A DNA stretch of 64,000 bases from Acidimicrobiaceae bacterium (GCA_003151475.1 PLXQ01000042.1:32725-96724), one strand, 5' to 3'. Positions 42,122-51,707 are shown, counted from the first letter of the stretch. Notes: generated by a model not told the origin, from the letters alone. Made by a program: numbers and translations.

Positions 42122-45100
42122 TTGACCACTGAGAACGTGGCGATCCTGTTCACTGACGTGGTGGGCTCGACCGAGCTGTCGCAACGCCTCTCGTCTGAGG
42201 CCGCCGACGAGGTTCGCCGGGGGCACTTCTCGATCCTGCGCCAGGCCCTGGCGGAAGCGGGTGGCACCGAGGTCAAGAACCTCGGTGACGGGCTCATGGT
42301 GGTCTTCGGCTCGGCATCAGCGGCCCTGGCCTGCGCCGTGGCCATGCAACAAGGCGTCGAGCGCGACAACCGAGACCGGGAGCACACGGTGGGTCTGCGG
42401 GTCGGGCTCAGCGGTGGCGAGGTCAGTCGGGAGAACGACGACTACTTCGGGGACCCGGTCGTCGAGGCGGCCCGGCTTTGTGCGACCTGCGAGAGCGGCC
42501 AGGTCCTGGCTGCCGACATCGTGCGGGCGATGGCCGGGCGACGCGGCCGTCACCAATGTCGGTCGCTCGGGGACCTGACCCTTAAGGGCTTGCCCGACCC
42601 CATCGAGACAGTCGAAGTGCTGTGGGAACCCCTTGAAGGTGCCACCGACTCGGACAAGGGAACCGTCGTCCCTCTTCCGGGTCGTTTGGCGGTACGCCCC
42701 GCAGTGGGGGTTGTCGGCCGTGATGCCGAAATGCAGCTGATGACCGACGCCGCCAAGCGCGTCGCAGGGGGCGAAGGTCGCGAGGTCCTGCTCATTTCGG
42801 GCGAGGCCGGTATGGGCAAGACCACACTCGCGGCCGAAGCCGCCCGCACTGCATTCGATAACGGGGCGTGTGTGTTGTTTGGTCATTGCGGAGAAGACCT
42901 CGCCACCCCCTATCAGCTCTTCGCCGAATCCCTTGGCCACTACGTAACCCACGCCGACGAGGCCCAGCTGGTCGCCCACATCGAGGAACACGGGTCCGAA
43001 CTGGCTCGACTGGTGCCTGTCCTGGCCAGCAGAATCCGCGACCTCCCACCGTTGAAGGCCACCGACACCGAAACCGAGCGTTACCTGCTCTTTGCGGCGA
43101 TCGTCGGTCTGTTGGCCAAGGTGTCCACACAGCAGCTCACCGTCCTCGTCCTCGATGACCTCCAGTGGGCGGACAACGCAAGTTTGGTTCTCTTGCGCCA
43201 CCTCACGGCGGCCGAGCAGGCCATGCGCGTGTTAGTACTCGGGACCTATCGCGACGACGAGTTGTCGCAGGCCCATGCTCTCCGAGAGACGCTGGGGGTG
43301 CTCCGACGACAGCCTGGCGTGAGCCGCGTTGACTTGACCGGCCTGGACGACAGCGGGGTCGTGTCATTCCTCGAGGCCGCCGCCGGTCAGACGCTCGACG
43401 ACGCCGGAGTGGGTCTCGCCCACGCCGTGTATCGCGAGACCGACGGTAACCCCTTCTTCGTGAGCGAGGTGCTACGCCACCTCTCTGAGACGGGTGCGAT
43501 CTATCAGGACGCCGCGGGGCGATGGACGGCGGAGGACTCCCTGGAGCGCATGGCGCTGCCCGACAGCGTCCGCGAGGTGATCGGTGGCCGCGTCGTGCGA
43601 CTCGGACAAGACGCCGAGCGGGTGTTGTCGATGGCGGCGGTGATCGGCCGTGACTTCGACGTCGATCTCCTGGCGAGATCAACCAACACTTCGGAGGACG
43701 AGGTGCTCGACATCCTTGAGGCCGCGGCTGCCGTTGCCCTCGTGCGGGAGCAGGCTGACACGGGGCGTTACAGCTTCGCCCACGCCCTCATTCAGCACAC
43801 CTTGTATGAAGACCTCGGTCCCAACCGGCGAGCGAGGGCGCACCGACAGGTGGGCGAGGCACTGGAGGAGCTGTGCGGCGATCAACCCGGGTCCCGCGTA
43901 GGCGAGCTGGCCCGTCACTGGTTCAGTGCAACCCAACCGATCGACTTGGCCAGAGCCATTAACTACTCCCGACAGGCGGGTGATGCCGCCCTCAGCGCCC
44001 TTGCCCCGGCCGACGCACTCCGCTACTACGCCCAAGCGCTCGATCTTTACCCACAAGCCACTGACCCCGATCCAGTTCTTGGCATCGACCTAGCCATCGG
44101 GCTCGGCACCGCCCAGCGCCAGACGGGGGATCCCGCTTACCGCGACACCCTCCTTGGTGCTGCCCGCAGGGCCGCCGACTTCGGTGACACGGAACGTCTT
44201 GTGGTCGCGGCCCTGGCCAACGACCGGGGCATCCTTACCTCCGCCGGTGCTGTCGACGCCGACAAGGTCGAGATCCTAGAGTTGGCCCTCGATCGGCTCT
44301 CCACCGACAGTCCCGATCGGGCGCTATTGCTCGCGACCCTTTGTTCGGAACTTGCCCAAGGCAGCCCACTCGACCGGCGCCAGGCCCTCGCCGACGAGGC
44401 CATTGCCATTGCCCGGTCCTCTGGTGACGACGCCGTGATCGTGCGTGTCCTCAACCACGTCTTCCTCCCGCTCAATGTACCGTCCTTGCTCGAGCGGTCA
44501 TTGGCCCGGACGGCCGACGCCCTGGTTCGGGCCGAGCGTGTAGGTGACCCGCTCGTGCTGCTATGGGCTGCGGATTTTCGCTATATCGCCGCTGTCTCGA
44601 CCGGGGACATCCACGAAGTCGACCGTTGCATCGAGATCATTGGGTCTATGGCCGAACAGCTCGACCAGCCGACCTTGAACTGGTTGAACACCTTCATCCC
44701 CGCTGCCCGGGCGATGATCGCCGGCGACACCGATCAGGCCGAGCTGTTAGCCCACAAGGCACTCCAGATCGGCACCGATGGCGGCCAACCCGACGCCGCA
44801 ACCTTCTTCGGCGTACAACTCATGTCTGTGAACGCCCAACGCGGAACCTTGAGCGAGCTTGTTCCTCTCATCGAACAGGCTATGGCTGATAATCCCGGGC
44901 TTCCCACGCTCAAGTCGACGCTGGCTTTGGCCCATGCCGAGGGAGATCGCATCGATAGTGCTCTTCACCTGCTGGCGGAGTTAGCGACCACAGACTTCGA
45001 CTTCCCGCTGGATATGACCTGGCTCACTGGAATAGTCCGATGTGCCGACGTCGCCATCGAATGCCGCGACGCGCAGTACGCCCAGAGGCTGTTCGATCGG

Positions 45101-45439
45101 CTCGCTCCGTGGGCCGATCAGTGGACCCACAGCGCCGGCCTTTCGTCTCAAGGCCCGGTCAGTCTCTATCTCGGCGGCCTCACCACCGTCCTCGGCCGTT
45201 ACGACGAGGCGGACGCCTTCTTCTCCCAATCTGCTGCGTTGAGCGACCGGATGGGTGCGAAGTTCTTCACCGCCCGGACCCACCTCCTCTGGGGAAGGAT
45301 GCTCGCAGAGCGCAGTGCTCCCGGCGACACGGAAAAGGCTCGGGAACTCCTAACCAGGTCGCAAAACGCCGCATCGGCCCACGGGTACCGGACCGTCGCG
45401 CGCCGGGCTGCCGCGGCATTCGAACTGCTGGGTGCCTGA
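42122..45439 (+). CDS. Class III nucleotidyl cyclase fused to AAA ATPase and helical repeats (cassette D)
   Basis: The TTG at 42122 follows a GGGAGG ribosome site. The 1105-residue protein starts with a class III cyclase domain (1-170): metal Asp in 'ILFTDVVGSTEL' and 'KNLGDGLMVVF', and a transition-state region 'FGDPVVEAARLC' in which the usual Asn is not evident. Next is an STAND/AAA_16 ATPase with Walker A 'GEAGMGKTT' (about 224-232) and Walker B 'TVLVLDDLQWAD' (about 340-351). Then comes a long helical, TPR-like region to the end. It lacks the C-terminal LuxR helix-turn-helix seen in similar regulators. It probably senses a signal through the repeats and makes cAMP, or acts as an ATP-driven switch. 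Confidence 0.9.
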   Translation: MTTENVAILFTDVVGSTELSQRLSSEAADEVRRGHFSILRQALAEAGGTEVKNLGDGLMVVFGSASAALACAVAMQQGVERDNRDREHTVGLRVGLSGGEVSRENDDYFGDPVVEAARLCATCESGQVLAADIVRAMAGRRGRHQCRSLGDLTLKGLPDPIETVEVLWEPLEGATDSDKGTVVPLPGRLAVRPAVGVVGRDAEMQLMTDAAKRVAGGEGREVLLISGEAGMGKTTLAAEAARTAFDNGACVLFGHCGEDLATPYQLFAESLGHYVTHADEAQLVAHIEEHGSELARLVPVLASRIRDLPPLKATDTETERYLLFAAIVGLLAKVSTQQLTVLVLDDLQWADNASLVLLRHLTAAEQAMRVLVLGTYRDDELSQAHALRETLGVLRRQPGVSRVDLTGLDDSGVVSFLEAAAGQTLDDAGVGLAHAVYRETDGNPFFVSEVLRHLSETGAIYQDAAGRWTAEDSLERMALPDSVREVIGGRVVRLGQDAERVLSMAAVIGRDFDVDLLARSTNTSEDEVLDILEAAAAVALVREQADTGRYSFAHALIQHTLYEDLGPNRRARAHRQVGEALEELCGDQPGSRVGELARHWFSATQPIDLARAINYSRQAGDAALSALAPADALRYYAQALDLYPQATDPDPVLGIDLAIGLGTAQRQTGDPAYRDTLLGAARRAADFGDTERLVVAALANDRGILTSAGAVDADKVEILELALDRLSTDSPDRALLLATLCSELAQGSPLDRRQALADEAIAIARSSGDDAVIVRVLNHVFLPLNVPSLLERSLARTADALVRAERVGDPLVLLWAADFRYIAAVSTGDIHEVDRCIEIIGSMAEQLDQPTLNWLNTFIPAARAMIAGDTDQAELLAHKALQIGTDGGQPDAATFFGVQLMSVNAQRGTLSELVPLIEQAMADNPGLPTLKSTLALAHAEGDRIDSALHLLAELATTDFDFPLDMTWLTGIVRCADVAIECRDAQYAQRLFDRLAPWADQWTHSAGLSSQGPVSLYLGGLTTVLGRYDEADAFFSQSAALSDRMGAKFFTARTHLLWGRMLAERSAPGDTEKARELLTRSQNAASAHGYRTVARRAAAAFELLGA

Positions 45440-45496
45440 AAAGCAACGACGGGTTGCCCCCCGAACGGTATCGCCACACTTTCGGTGCGCCACGTC

Positions 45497-45823
45497 CTAA
45501 TGCAGACCGCGCGAGATTGCCGGATCCCTCTCGGGGTAGGACGGGGTACCGTCCGCGCCCGCCGTCATTGCCCGGGCAACGAGACTGTCAGGGTCGTCAA
45601 CGAAGATTTCGACTCGAACGGTCGTCGTGCCAACGTCCGATGGGCTGCTCCATCCGTTGCCCTCCGGCTCTGCCAGGAAGAACGGGGCGCCCTCGACCTC
45701 CAGACCGATGACTGAGCCGAGGCTCCACAGCTCGTTCGCACCTAGCGCCTCCATATACCAGGCGGCGGCTGCAGGAGCGTCTGGCACCGCGAGCATGAGT
45801 GAGATCGCTACGTCGCCGGACAT
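45497..45823 (-). pseudogene. VOC family protein, 3' end truncated at a repeat remnant
   Basis: ATG at 45823 follows a perfect ribosome site (AAGGAGG). The N-terminal 85 residues are a normal PhnB/glyoxalase-like module ('AISLMLAVPDAPAAAAWYME', 'PFFLAEPEGNGW', 'VEIFVDDPDSLVARAMTAGA'). The last expected strands ('..D P F G H x W') are missing; the frame instead runs into unrelated residues and stops. The replaced 3' end coincides with a partial copy of the array repeat's left end. Probably non-functional. Confidence 0.7.
45518..45546. repeat. Partial copy of the array repeat's left end
   Basis: TGCCGGATCCCTCTCGGGG and following bases match the first 29 bases of R2 with about four mismatches. 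Nothing further of the left half is recognisable. It overlaps the broken 3' end of the VOC gene, so it may be the remains of a fifth junction downstream of cassette D. Confidence 0.5.
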
Positions 45824-46028
45824 GGCTCGTCCTCCTTGTGAATCCGTCGTGACCTGCACGTGAACTCTAGATGGCGTTGACGTCGTCAATCTTTATCGCG
45901 GTTGGCTAACAGCTGTCCGCCATCGGCGAATGGGTAGCCGTACCAAAGCGGCATCGGTTGGAGCGTCGCGTCCACCACGCTGACCTCCGGGACGCGCAGA
46001 ATTTGGTCTTCTCTACCAAGGAGCTCAG

Positions 46029-46181
46029 GTGCGCGACGGGATTCGCGTTCGAGAGATCACCAATGAGGAAGGCAATCGCCTGTTGCGGATCGTCCGACGG
46101 TCCTCGGGATCGGTGGTGACGTGGCGGAGAGCCCAGATGGTCCTGCCGTCGGCCCAGGGCATGGACGTGGCCCAGCGGTGA
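46029..46181 (+). pseudogene. IS630-family transposase, N-terminal fragment
   Basis: The frame from 46029 to the TGA at 46179 reads 'REITNEEGNRLLRIVRRSSG' and then 'SVVTWRRAQMVLPSAQGMDV', the characteristic N-terminus of actinobacterial IS630-type transposases, and then stops before the helix-turn-helix is complete. No DDE domain follows. A remnant of a lost insertion sequence. The rest of 45824-46451 shows no gene I can support. Confidence 0.75.
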
Positions 46182-46451
46182 CAATGTCACTACGAGCGGG
46201 TGCCCTACAGCGTTGTGCTGCTCCTAGTCAGGGTCCGGCACAATCCTGGGTCAGATCTCCGAACCGCCGGTGGGTGGATGTACCCATGACGAGTCCAACC
46301 AAGCGTCGCTTCAGTCGCTTGGTTTCGCGCTCCGACAGGGCGATTGACCACAGCGCCGGTCCCGGCCTCAAGGGGCGTGCCTCCCTGGATTGCAGCGAGC
46401 TCAGATGGTGATCGCCTTCTCGTTACCAACGCTTCAATTCGAAGTTACGCC

Positions 46452-46952
46452 TCAGCCGACGACCGTTCCGTACATGTCGTTGAGCGGGTACGAAAGAAGT
46501 TCGAGTCGCTCGCCGTCCGGTCCCGGAAAGTAGACCGATGACCCGTTCACAATGAACGTCTCGACACCGGCTGCTTGCAACTTGGCTACGAGGCGGTCCC
46601 ACTGCTCGGGAGTAACGGAGATGGCAATGTGATGCAGGCCCCCGAGCACCTCTCGGTACTCGCCGAGATCGAGACCAGGGAAGTCAAAGTACGCCAGATA
46701 GTTGCCGTTGCCGACATCGAAGAAGAAGTGGGTGGATCCGCGGTAGTCCCGGTTCTCGAAGAGCTCGACCAGGGGAAACTCGAGGAGGTCCTGGTAGAAC
46801 GTGATGGTCCGCTCGACGTCGCTGCAGAGCAGGGCAAAGTGATGCAGGCCCCTTGCCGCTGAGGCCGGTCGTTCGCCCATCGGCCGCAGGTGGCGAGCCT
46901 TGAAGGACTCCCATTCCTCGCGTCGGTCGATATCGCTGCCATGGTCGGGCAT
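46452..46952 (-). CDS. VOC family protein (extradiol dioxygenase-like)
   Basis: A 166-residue VOC protein with a complete pair of beta-alpha-beta modules: 'GLHHFALLCSDVERTITFYQ', 'FFDVGNGNYLAYFDFPG', 'GLHHIAISVTPEQWDRLVAK', 'SSVYFPGPDGERLELLSYP'. Possible metal ligands are the His in 'GLHHFAL', the His in 'GLHHIAI' and the Glu in 'ERLELL'. Related to catechol-2,3-dioxygenase and glyoxalase-like proteins; substrate unknown. Confidence 0.88.
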   Translation of the reverse strand: MPDHGSDIDRREEWESFKARHLRPMGERPASAARGLHHFALLCSDVERTITFYQDLLEFPLVELFENRDYRGSTHFFFDVGNGNYLAYFDFPGLDLGEYREVLGGLHHIAISVTPEQWDRLVAKLQAAGVETFIVNGSSVYFPGPDGERLELLSYPLNDMYGTVVG

Positions 46953-47946
46953 TGGCTTGTCCCCGTTCTTTCGACTGCACTCATGCCGCCAGGGGCAGGG
47001 TTGATTTGCGAAACGGAATACTACCGGCGTCGATCACGCTCGTGCGATGATCGCCATGTCACTTCCGAGATCGTGCGCTCGACTCGGAACGACGCTTTAT
47101 GCCTGAGAGTAAACGCCGCACCGCAACTGCGTCCCCGCCCGTACCAATGACGAGCAATCGGTACACGCCACCGGTCACACCGGGAAAGACAGCTCTGCTT
47201 TCGCCACGTCGGCGTGACCGACCCGAAGTCACCTCTTCGAGGCGAAAGATCAGGGCGTAGGACGAAAGACGGTAGCCCCTCAAGCACCAACTCAGATCGC
47301 GGGACCGCAGCCACTACCCGGAACCCAGGATTCGTCGAGCCTTCTGCAAACAGCCGCGGCCTGGACACGGTGCTATTTGCGCACCCAGCACACCGGGCGT
47401 AGCTGGCCATACCGGCTCCTGAGGAGGCTCGGTCGAGTGTTTCGATCAGAGCGAGCCAGACATCATCGACGCCGGCCCCGATAGTCGCACGTGCCCATCC
47501 AAGTACGGCAACTGAGAGATCCGCATCAAACTCTCCCTGGATCTGGTCTCGTTGGCGAGTTGGACCTTCGTGGTGTGATCGAGTGCGCAGCTGGCCGAGC
47601 GCACAGGTTGCAGATCAACAACCGGCGGAGCGCAATCGCGTTCGAGGGTCGCTGCTGCAAGTATCGCCTTCTCGGGGCCATCGATCCGGCGCGGTCAAGG
47701 ACGGCGGCACATGTCACGAGATTTTCACGTATCCCCGCTTTCGGCTCTGGGCGCTCGACCAGAGCAGATACAACAGGGCCAAGACGATTGCCGAGCCCGG
47801 CCAGGACCACCCTTGGCCAGACCGTGACACACTTGTCCGACCTGCCACCTCGAGGATCTGTGGCCCTAACGAGGTGGTATTCTTGTCTTCGGGGTCACTC
47901 ACAGGCGAGGTAAATGTGGGTGGGTGACAAGACGCAGGAGTTACGC
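46953..47946. other. Gene-poor stretch of the island
   Basis: About 1 kb with no convincing gene. One minus-strand frame (47021-47410, 129 codons) starts 'MASYARCAGCANSTVSRP', with a pair of Cys, but has no known domain; its codon use looks random and an overlapping frame (47059-47283) is equally open, so decayed coding sequence is likely. From about 47880 the stretch holds the promoter region of the next gene, with a CAGGAG ribosome site at 47935. Confidence 0.4.
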
Positions 47947-49026
47947 ATGAGAGCCATCGGTAGGTCGCTTCGACCTTGGCGTCACCTCTTCGCTTTAGCA
48001 CTTGTTGGCACTCTGGCAGCTGCCACCGTCATGACAGCCGTCGGTCCCGCTGCGGCCCGTAGCTCTTCGGCCAATTCCCACAAGCTCCGGACCCACACGT
48101 ACAACCTCGACGCTCCGACCTCTGTGGCCCTCGACGGCGCCGACCTTTTCGTCACCAATGGAGGCAACAATTCGGTGACCGAGGTCAAAGCCTCCGATGG
48201 GTCATTCGTGGCGACACTCTCCGCCAAGCGCTTCGGCTTCGACACTCCGACGGCCATCGTGGCGGTCGGCAATGACCTTTTTGTCGCCAACAGTGCCAAC
48301 AACTCTGTGACCGAATTCGGAGCATCTAGTCACAAGCACATCCGCACCATCCGGGGGACGAGCTACAGCTTTGCTGATCCCATCGCCCTTGCGTCGTCCG
48401 GCCAAGACCTCTTCGTCCTCAACGGCGCCGGATCAATCACCGAGGTCGCCACCGGAACAGGCACCTTGATCGGTACGGCCTCCGGTTCGGTGTTCGGGTT
48501 TTCCCAGCCGACCGGCCTCGCCGTCGCCGATGGGGACGTCTTCGTGGCCAATAGTGCTTCCGACACTGTCACCGTACTCAGCGCCGAAAACCGAGCGTTT
48601 GTGGGATCCTTGTCCGGGCCGACGTTCGACTTCAGTACACCGACCGGCGTCGCCTTCGATGGCACCAACGTGTGGGTAACCAATCAAGGCGCCGCGTCAG
48701 TGACCGAATTCTCCCCGACCACGCTGGAAGAGCTGAACGTCCTCGTGAGTTCGAACCTACCGATGGTCGGACCGATTACCTCTGGCGGTGGATACGTATT
48801 CGCCGTCAGTCCTTGGGGATCGTCCCCCATGGTGAGCCAAATCACTCCTTCGCCGCCAGCGGTGAATTGGATGATGTGTAACACGAACGGGCCCTACCTG
48901 TTCAACAATCCACAGGCGTTAGTGGTGGCCGGGGCTGACGTCTGGGTCGTCAACGAGGGCGGCAATTCCCTCACCGAACTGGATGCCGCTAGCGGGGCAC
49001 TGATCCAAACCATCTTTAATCCGTAA
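47947..49026 (+). CDS. Secreted YVTN/NHL-type beta-propeller protein
   Basis: ATG at 47947 follows CAGGAG. The 359-residue product has a signal peptide ('HLFALALVGTLAAATVMTAV', cleavage near 'AAARS') and at least six blades of the form 'TSVALDGADLFVTNGGNNSV', each followed by 'TEVKASDGSFVATLS' or equivalent. The last blade closes with 'GADVWVVNEGGNSLTELDAA'. Such propellers bind ligands or proteins outside the cell; no catalytic residues are apparent. It resembles the extracytoplasmic part of the anti-sigma protein at 38158 in architecture, but is free of a membrane anchor. Confidence 0.85.
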   Translation: MRAIGRSLRPWRHLFALALVGTLAAATVMTAVGPAAARSSSANSHKLRTHTYNLDAPTSVALDGADLFVTNGGNNSVTEVKASDGSFVATLSAKRFGFDTPTAIVAVGNDLFVANSANNSVTEFGASSHKHIRTIRGTSYSFADPIALASSGQDLFVLNGAGSITEVATGTGTLIGTASGSVFGFSQPTGLAVADGDVFVANSASDTVTVLSAENRAFVGSLSGPTFDFSTPTGVAFDGTNVWVTNQGAASVTEFSPTTLEELNVLVSSNLPMVGPITSGGGYVFAVSPWGSSPMVSQITPSPPAVNWMMCNTNGPYLFNNPQALVVAGADVWVVNEGGNSLTELDAASGALIQTIFNP

Positions 49027-49134
49027 CTGCGCAACGAACGATCGATGGCGCTGGTGATGGTTTCCCCACCGCGTCGTCTCGTGTCTAGGCGCGCGACCAC
49101 GGCGCGTATCGGAGTGTCTAGGCGACTGGCGTAG

Positions 49135-49755
49135 TCAACTAAGCGGCGGAATACCGACCATCTCGCGGAACTCGTCTGTCGAGTTGGTCACGGGAAAGGG
49201 CCCAGCGGGAACCGGCAACTCGAGTCGCTCGCATATCGGATCCCATCCATCGCCGAGGTTCCATTCGAGCAGCCGACTCGCCGGCACCTCTTGGCGTACG
49301 GCGTCATTGTGACGGACGTACGCATCCATCATTGCCGTCGGGTCATCGAACTGATCGCTGAACCGGTCTCGCAGAAGCTCGCGCATTGCAACCATCCAAG
49401 GCGCCAGTTCCGGGGGGACGCGGTCGAACGACAAGAAGATCGTATTCGATGCGCTGCGATACCAATCATCGGGGTCACGTACCGACAAGAGCACGAGTGC
49501 GTTGGGGTTTGCCTGCGACAACTCACGCCAGAACGCACCGCCGGGCCAGTCAACAATCGCCCGATAACGCAAAAGCATCGCAGACCAGTCGACGGGGCGG
49601 CCCTCGATAGCGTCGATCCAGGCCGGAGCCTGGCCGGGATCTCCGAGTATCTCGAGCATGTGGTGGCACGGAGCGTCGAGGATCTGCTCCAGTGCGATCT
49701 TCAGTGAGTGTGTTCCGGTCCGGCCAACACCAGCGCCGACGACTTTGAACTCCAT
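49135..49755 (-). CDS. Sulfotransferase-like P-loop protein
   Basis: ATG at 49755 after an AAGGGGG ribosome site; the frame is open to 49800. The 206-residue protein has the PAPS/phosphate loop 'VVGAGVGRTGTHSLKIALE', 'LVLLSVRDPDDWYRSASNTI' (3'-phosphate-binding Arg/Ser region) and 'RLLEWNLGDGWDPICERLEL'. This is the pattern of the Sulfotransfer_4 family, common in actinobacteria and often of unknown acceptor. It could sulfate a lipid or small molecule. Isolated in the island, with no PAPS-synthesis genes nearby. Confidence 0.88.
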   Translation of the reverse strand: MEFKVVGAGVGRTGTHSLKIALEQILDAPCHHMLEILGDPGQAPAWIDAIEGRPVDWSAMLLRYRAIVDWPGGAFWRELSQANPNALVLLSVRDPDDWYRSASNTIFLSFDRVPPELAPWMVAMRELLRDRFSDQFDDPTAMMDAYVRHNDAVRQEVPASRLLEWNLGDGWDPICERLELPVPAGPFPVTNSTDEFREMVGIPPLS

Positions 49756-50015
49756 TTGCTTCCCCCTTGTCAATCCTTGGACTTGCGGCTGGCCGAACAC
49801 TGCCGCGATCAGTCCACAAATGTGGCCGCCCGCCCACGAATGTGGCCGCGACAGCGCAGGATCTTGCCATAGATCAACGGCATTCGCTCATGGTCGACCA
49901 CCTCTCCACGTGTAGAAGTGACTGACAATGATGAGGAGTGAGACCGGCCGGTGGAGGTGGCCCGTTCCAGGGGAAGTCGGTGGCGGCACACCGGGGCATG
50001 TGGCACAGTGCGCCC

Positions 50016-50747
50016 GTGCCCCGGGACTACTTCGATGCACGGGTGGCTGAGGGGTACGACGCAGGCGACGCTGACCTGTTCAAGCCTGCTGTCATTGATC
50101 CGATCGTTCGCTTCCTCGCCGATCTGGCGGGAGAAGGCGGCGCCCTCGAACTCGGCATCGGCACTGGCCGTATTGCGTTGCCGCTCAACCAACGGGGCAT
50201 TCGCGTCCACGGGATTGACCTCTCCTCGGCCATGGTCGCCCGTTTACAGGCGAAGCCCGGCGCGGACGACATCGGAGTGACGATCGGCGACTTCGCTACC
50301 ACGAGGGTGCCGGAGATCTTTCGGCTCGTCTACCTCGTGTACAACACGATCGAGAACTTGACCACGCAGGACGAACAGGTGGAGTGCTTCCGCAACGCCG
50401 CTGCGCATCTGGAGGCCGGCGGCTGCTTCGTGATCGAGGTAGAGGTCCCCGCTCTCCAGCGCCTCCCGCCCGGCGAGAGGATTCGGGCGTTCACTGTGAC
50501 CCCGACCAGGTTCGGTTTCGACGAATTGGACATCGCCACGCAAGGCGGGGTCTCTCATCACTACTGGCTGGCAGACGGTCGTGGCGGTGTCTTCTCGATG
50601 CCCTATCGCTACGTTTGGCCATCAGAGCTCGACCTGATGGCTCGAATCGCCGGTATGAGTTTGCGCGAGCGTTGGAGCGACTGGAACCGTGAGCCCTTTA
50701 CCAGCGACAGCACAAAGCACGTCTCGGTCTGGGAGAAAGCGGAGTAG
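50016..50747 (+). CDS. Class I SAM-dependent methyltransferase
   Basis: GTG at 50016 gives 'MPRDYFDARVAEGYDAGDAD', the usual start of this group; an in-frame ATG at 49998 is possible. The 243-residue product has motif I 'ALELGIGTGRIALPL', 'VHGIDLSSAMVARL', 'LVYLVYNTIENL' and 'LEAGGCFVIEVEVP'. A small-molecule methyltransferase type frequent in Streptomyces-like genomes. Acceptor unknown. It is followed 15 bases later by the DHFR-like gene, so co-transcription is possible. Confidence 0.9.
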   Translation: MPRDYFDARVAEGYDAGDADLFKPAVIDPIVRFLADLAGEGGALELGIGTGRIALPLNQRGIRVHGIDLSSAMVARLQAKPGADDIGVTIGDFATTRVPEIFRLVYLVYNTIENLTTQDEQVECFRNAAAHLEAGGCFVIEVEVPALQRLPPGERIRAFTVTPTRFGFDELDIATQGGVSHHYWLADGRGGVFSMPYRYVWPSELDLMARIAGMSLRERWSDWNREPFTSDSTKHVSVWEKAE

Positions 50748-50762
50748 CGGTCGACCCAGACT

Positions 50763-51434
50763 GTGACGAGGGCAATCCCGCCCACCGGTTTGCCTGATCA
50801 CAGAAGCAGAGCGCACCGAGGCGCCGCCAAGACGACGAGACGGAGCAACGAGAGGCAGATCCGCGCCCGTATGAGCATGAGCGCCGACGGCTATGTGACC
50901 ACACCGCAGGGGTGGCCGGCACTGACTGCCGACCCGGCCTTCGTTTCAGGCAAAAGCCATGGCATTCAGGAATTCCTTGAAGATTGCGAGGCGGCCCTTA
51001 TGGGCCGCACGACCTTCGAGCCTGCTCTGACCAACGACCGTTGGCCGTGGCCCAATCTGGACGTGTTTATGCTCGGCTCACAGCGTCCGATCGGCACCCC
51101 CGACCATGTGGTCACCGACAGCGATCCGACACGCTTGTTGGAGAAGCTTCGGGGGGGCAACAAGGGCGGCGATGTCCACCTCGTCGGAGGCCCACGCACG
51201 ATCGAGACGTTCCGTGGTCTCGGCGCACTCGACAAGCTCGAATTGGTTGTGCTCCCGCTGTTGTTCGGCGAAGGGATGCGGTTGACAGCGTCGTTCGATC
51301 CCGGCGCCGAACTGACCTTCGAGTCTGAGCGCTCCCTTCCGGGGGGCTCGGTTGAGATCGTCTACACCTGTCAAGGTCACCGCGATCAGCTCCCGATCCG
51401 ACCACTCAGCCAAGGCGTCAACCCGCCCCGCTGA
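50763..51434 (+). CDS. Dihydrofolate reductase-like (RibD C-terminal family) protein
   Basis: The 223-codon frame starts with GTG at 50763; TTG at 50790 is an alternative. The in-frame ATG at 50871 would cut the first beta strand ('QIRARMSMSADGYVTTP'). The fold continues with 'CEAALMGRTTFEPAL', 'VFMLGSQRP', 'GGDVHLVGGPRTIETFRGLG' and 'ELVVLPLLFGEGMRL', typical of the RibD_C/YwjB-like reductases. It probably binds NADPH and reduces a small molecule. The first 35 residues look unstructured. Confidence 0.85.
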   Translation: MTRAIPPTGLPDHRSRAHRGAAKTTRRSNERQIRARMSMSADGYVTTPQGWPALTADPAFVSGKSHGIQEFLEDCEAALMGRTTFEPALTNDRWPWPNLDVFMLGSQRPIGTPDHVVTDSDPTRLLEKLRGGNKGGDVHLVGGPRTIETFRGLGALDKLELVVLPLLFGEGMRLTASFDPGAELTFESERSLPGGSVEIVYTCQGHRDQLPIRPLSQGVNPPR

Positions 51435-51707
51435 TTAGGTGATTTCGTACTCAGCGGCCGCTTCCGTCGTCCCCCCAGAAGACGCGTCCGCAAGTATTGC
51501 GTCCTGCTCGGAACAACGCACGGTGCGCCAAGCCGAAATGCGCGGGCATTATCCTGACCATTGTTTTCGAGCGGGCCAGTGTCTAAGTGAGGCGAGAAGG
51601 AACCGAACGAACATGGTCCGTCCGGTTGGATGCCCCTGCGACACCCAGCGTCTTGTGACTGGATCTAGCCTGTCGAGATATCCGGAACCGCTTGGGAGGA
51701 GCGTCAC

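Noticed and set aside
47021..47410. A 129-codon minus-strand frame as a zinc-binding protein
   Set aside because: Only one CxxC-like pair, no domain match, random-looking codon use and another open frame in the same place; left as gene-poor sequence.
49020..49135. Right attachment site of the tRNA-Leu island
   Set aside because: Repeated GTGTCTAGGCG-like words occur here, but none matches the tRNA 3' end or the array core.
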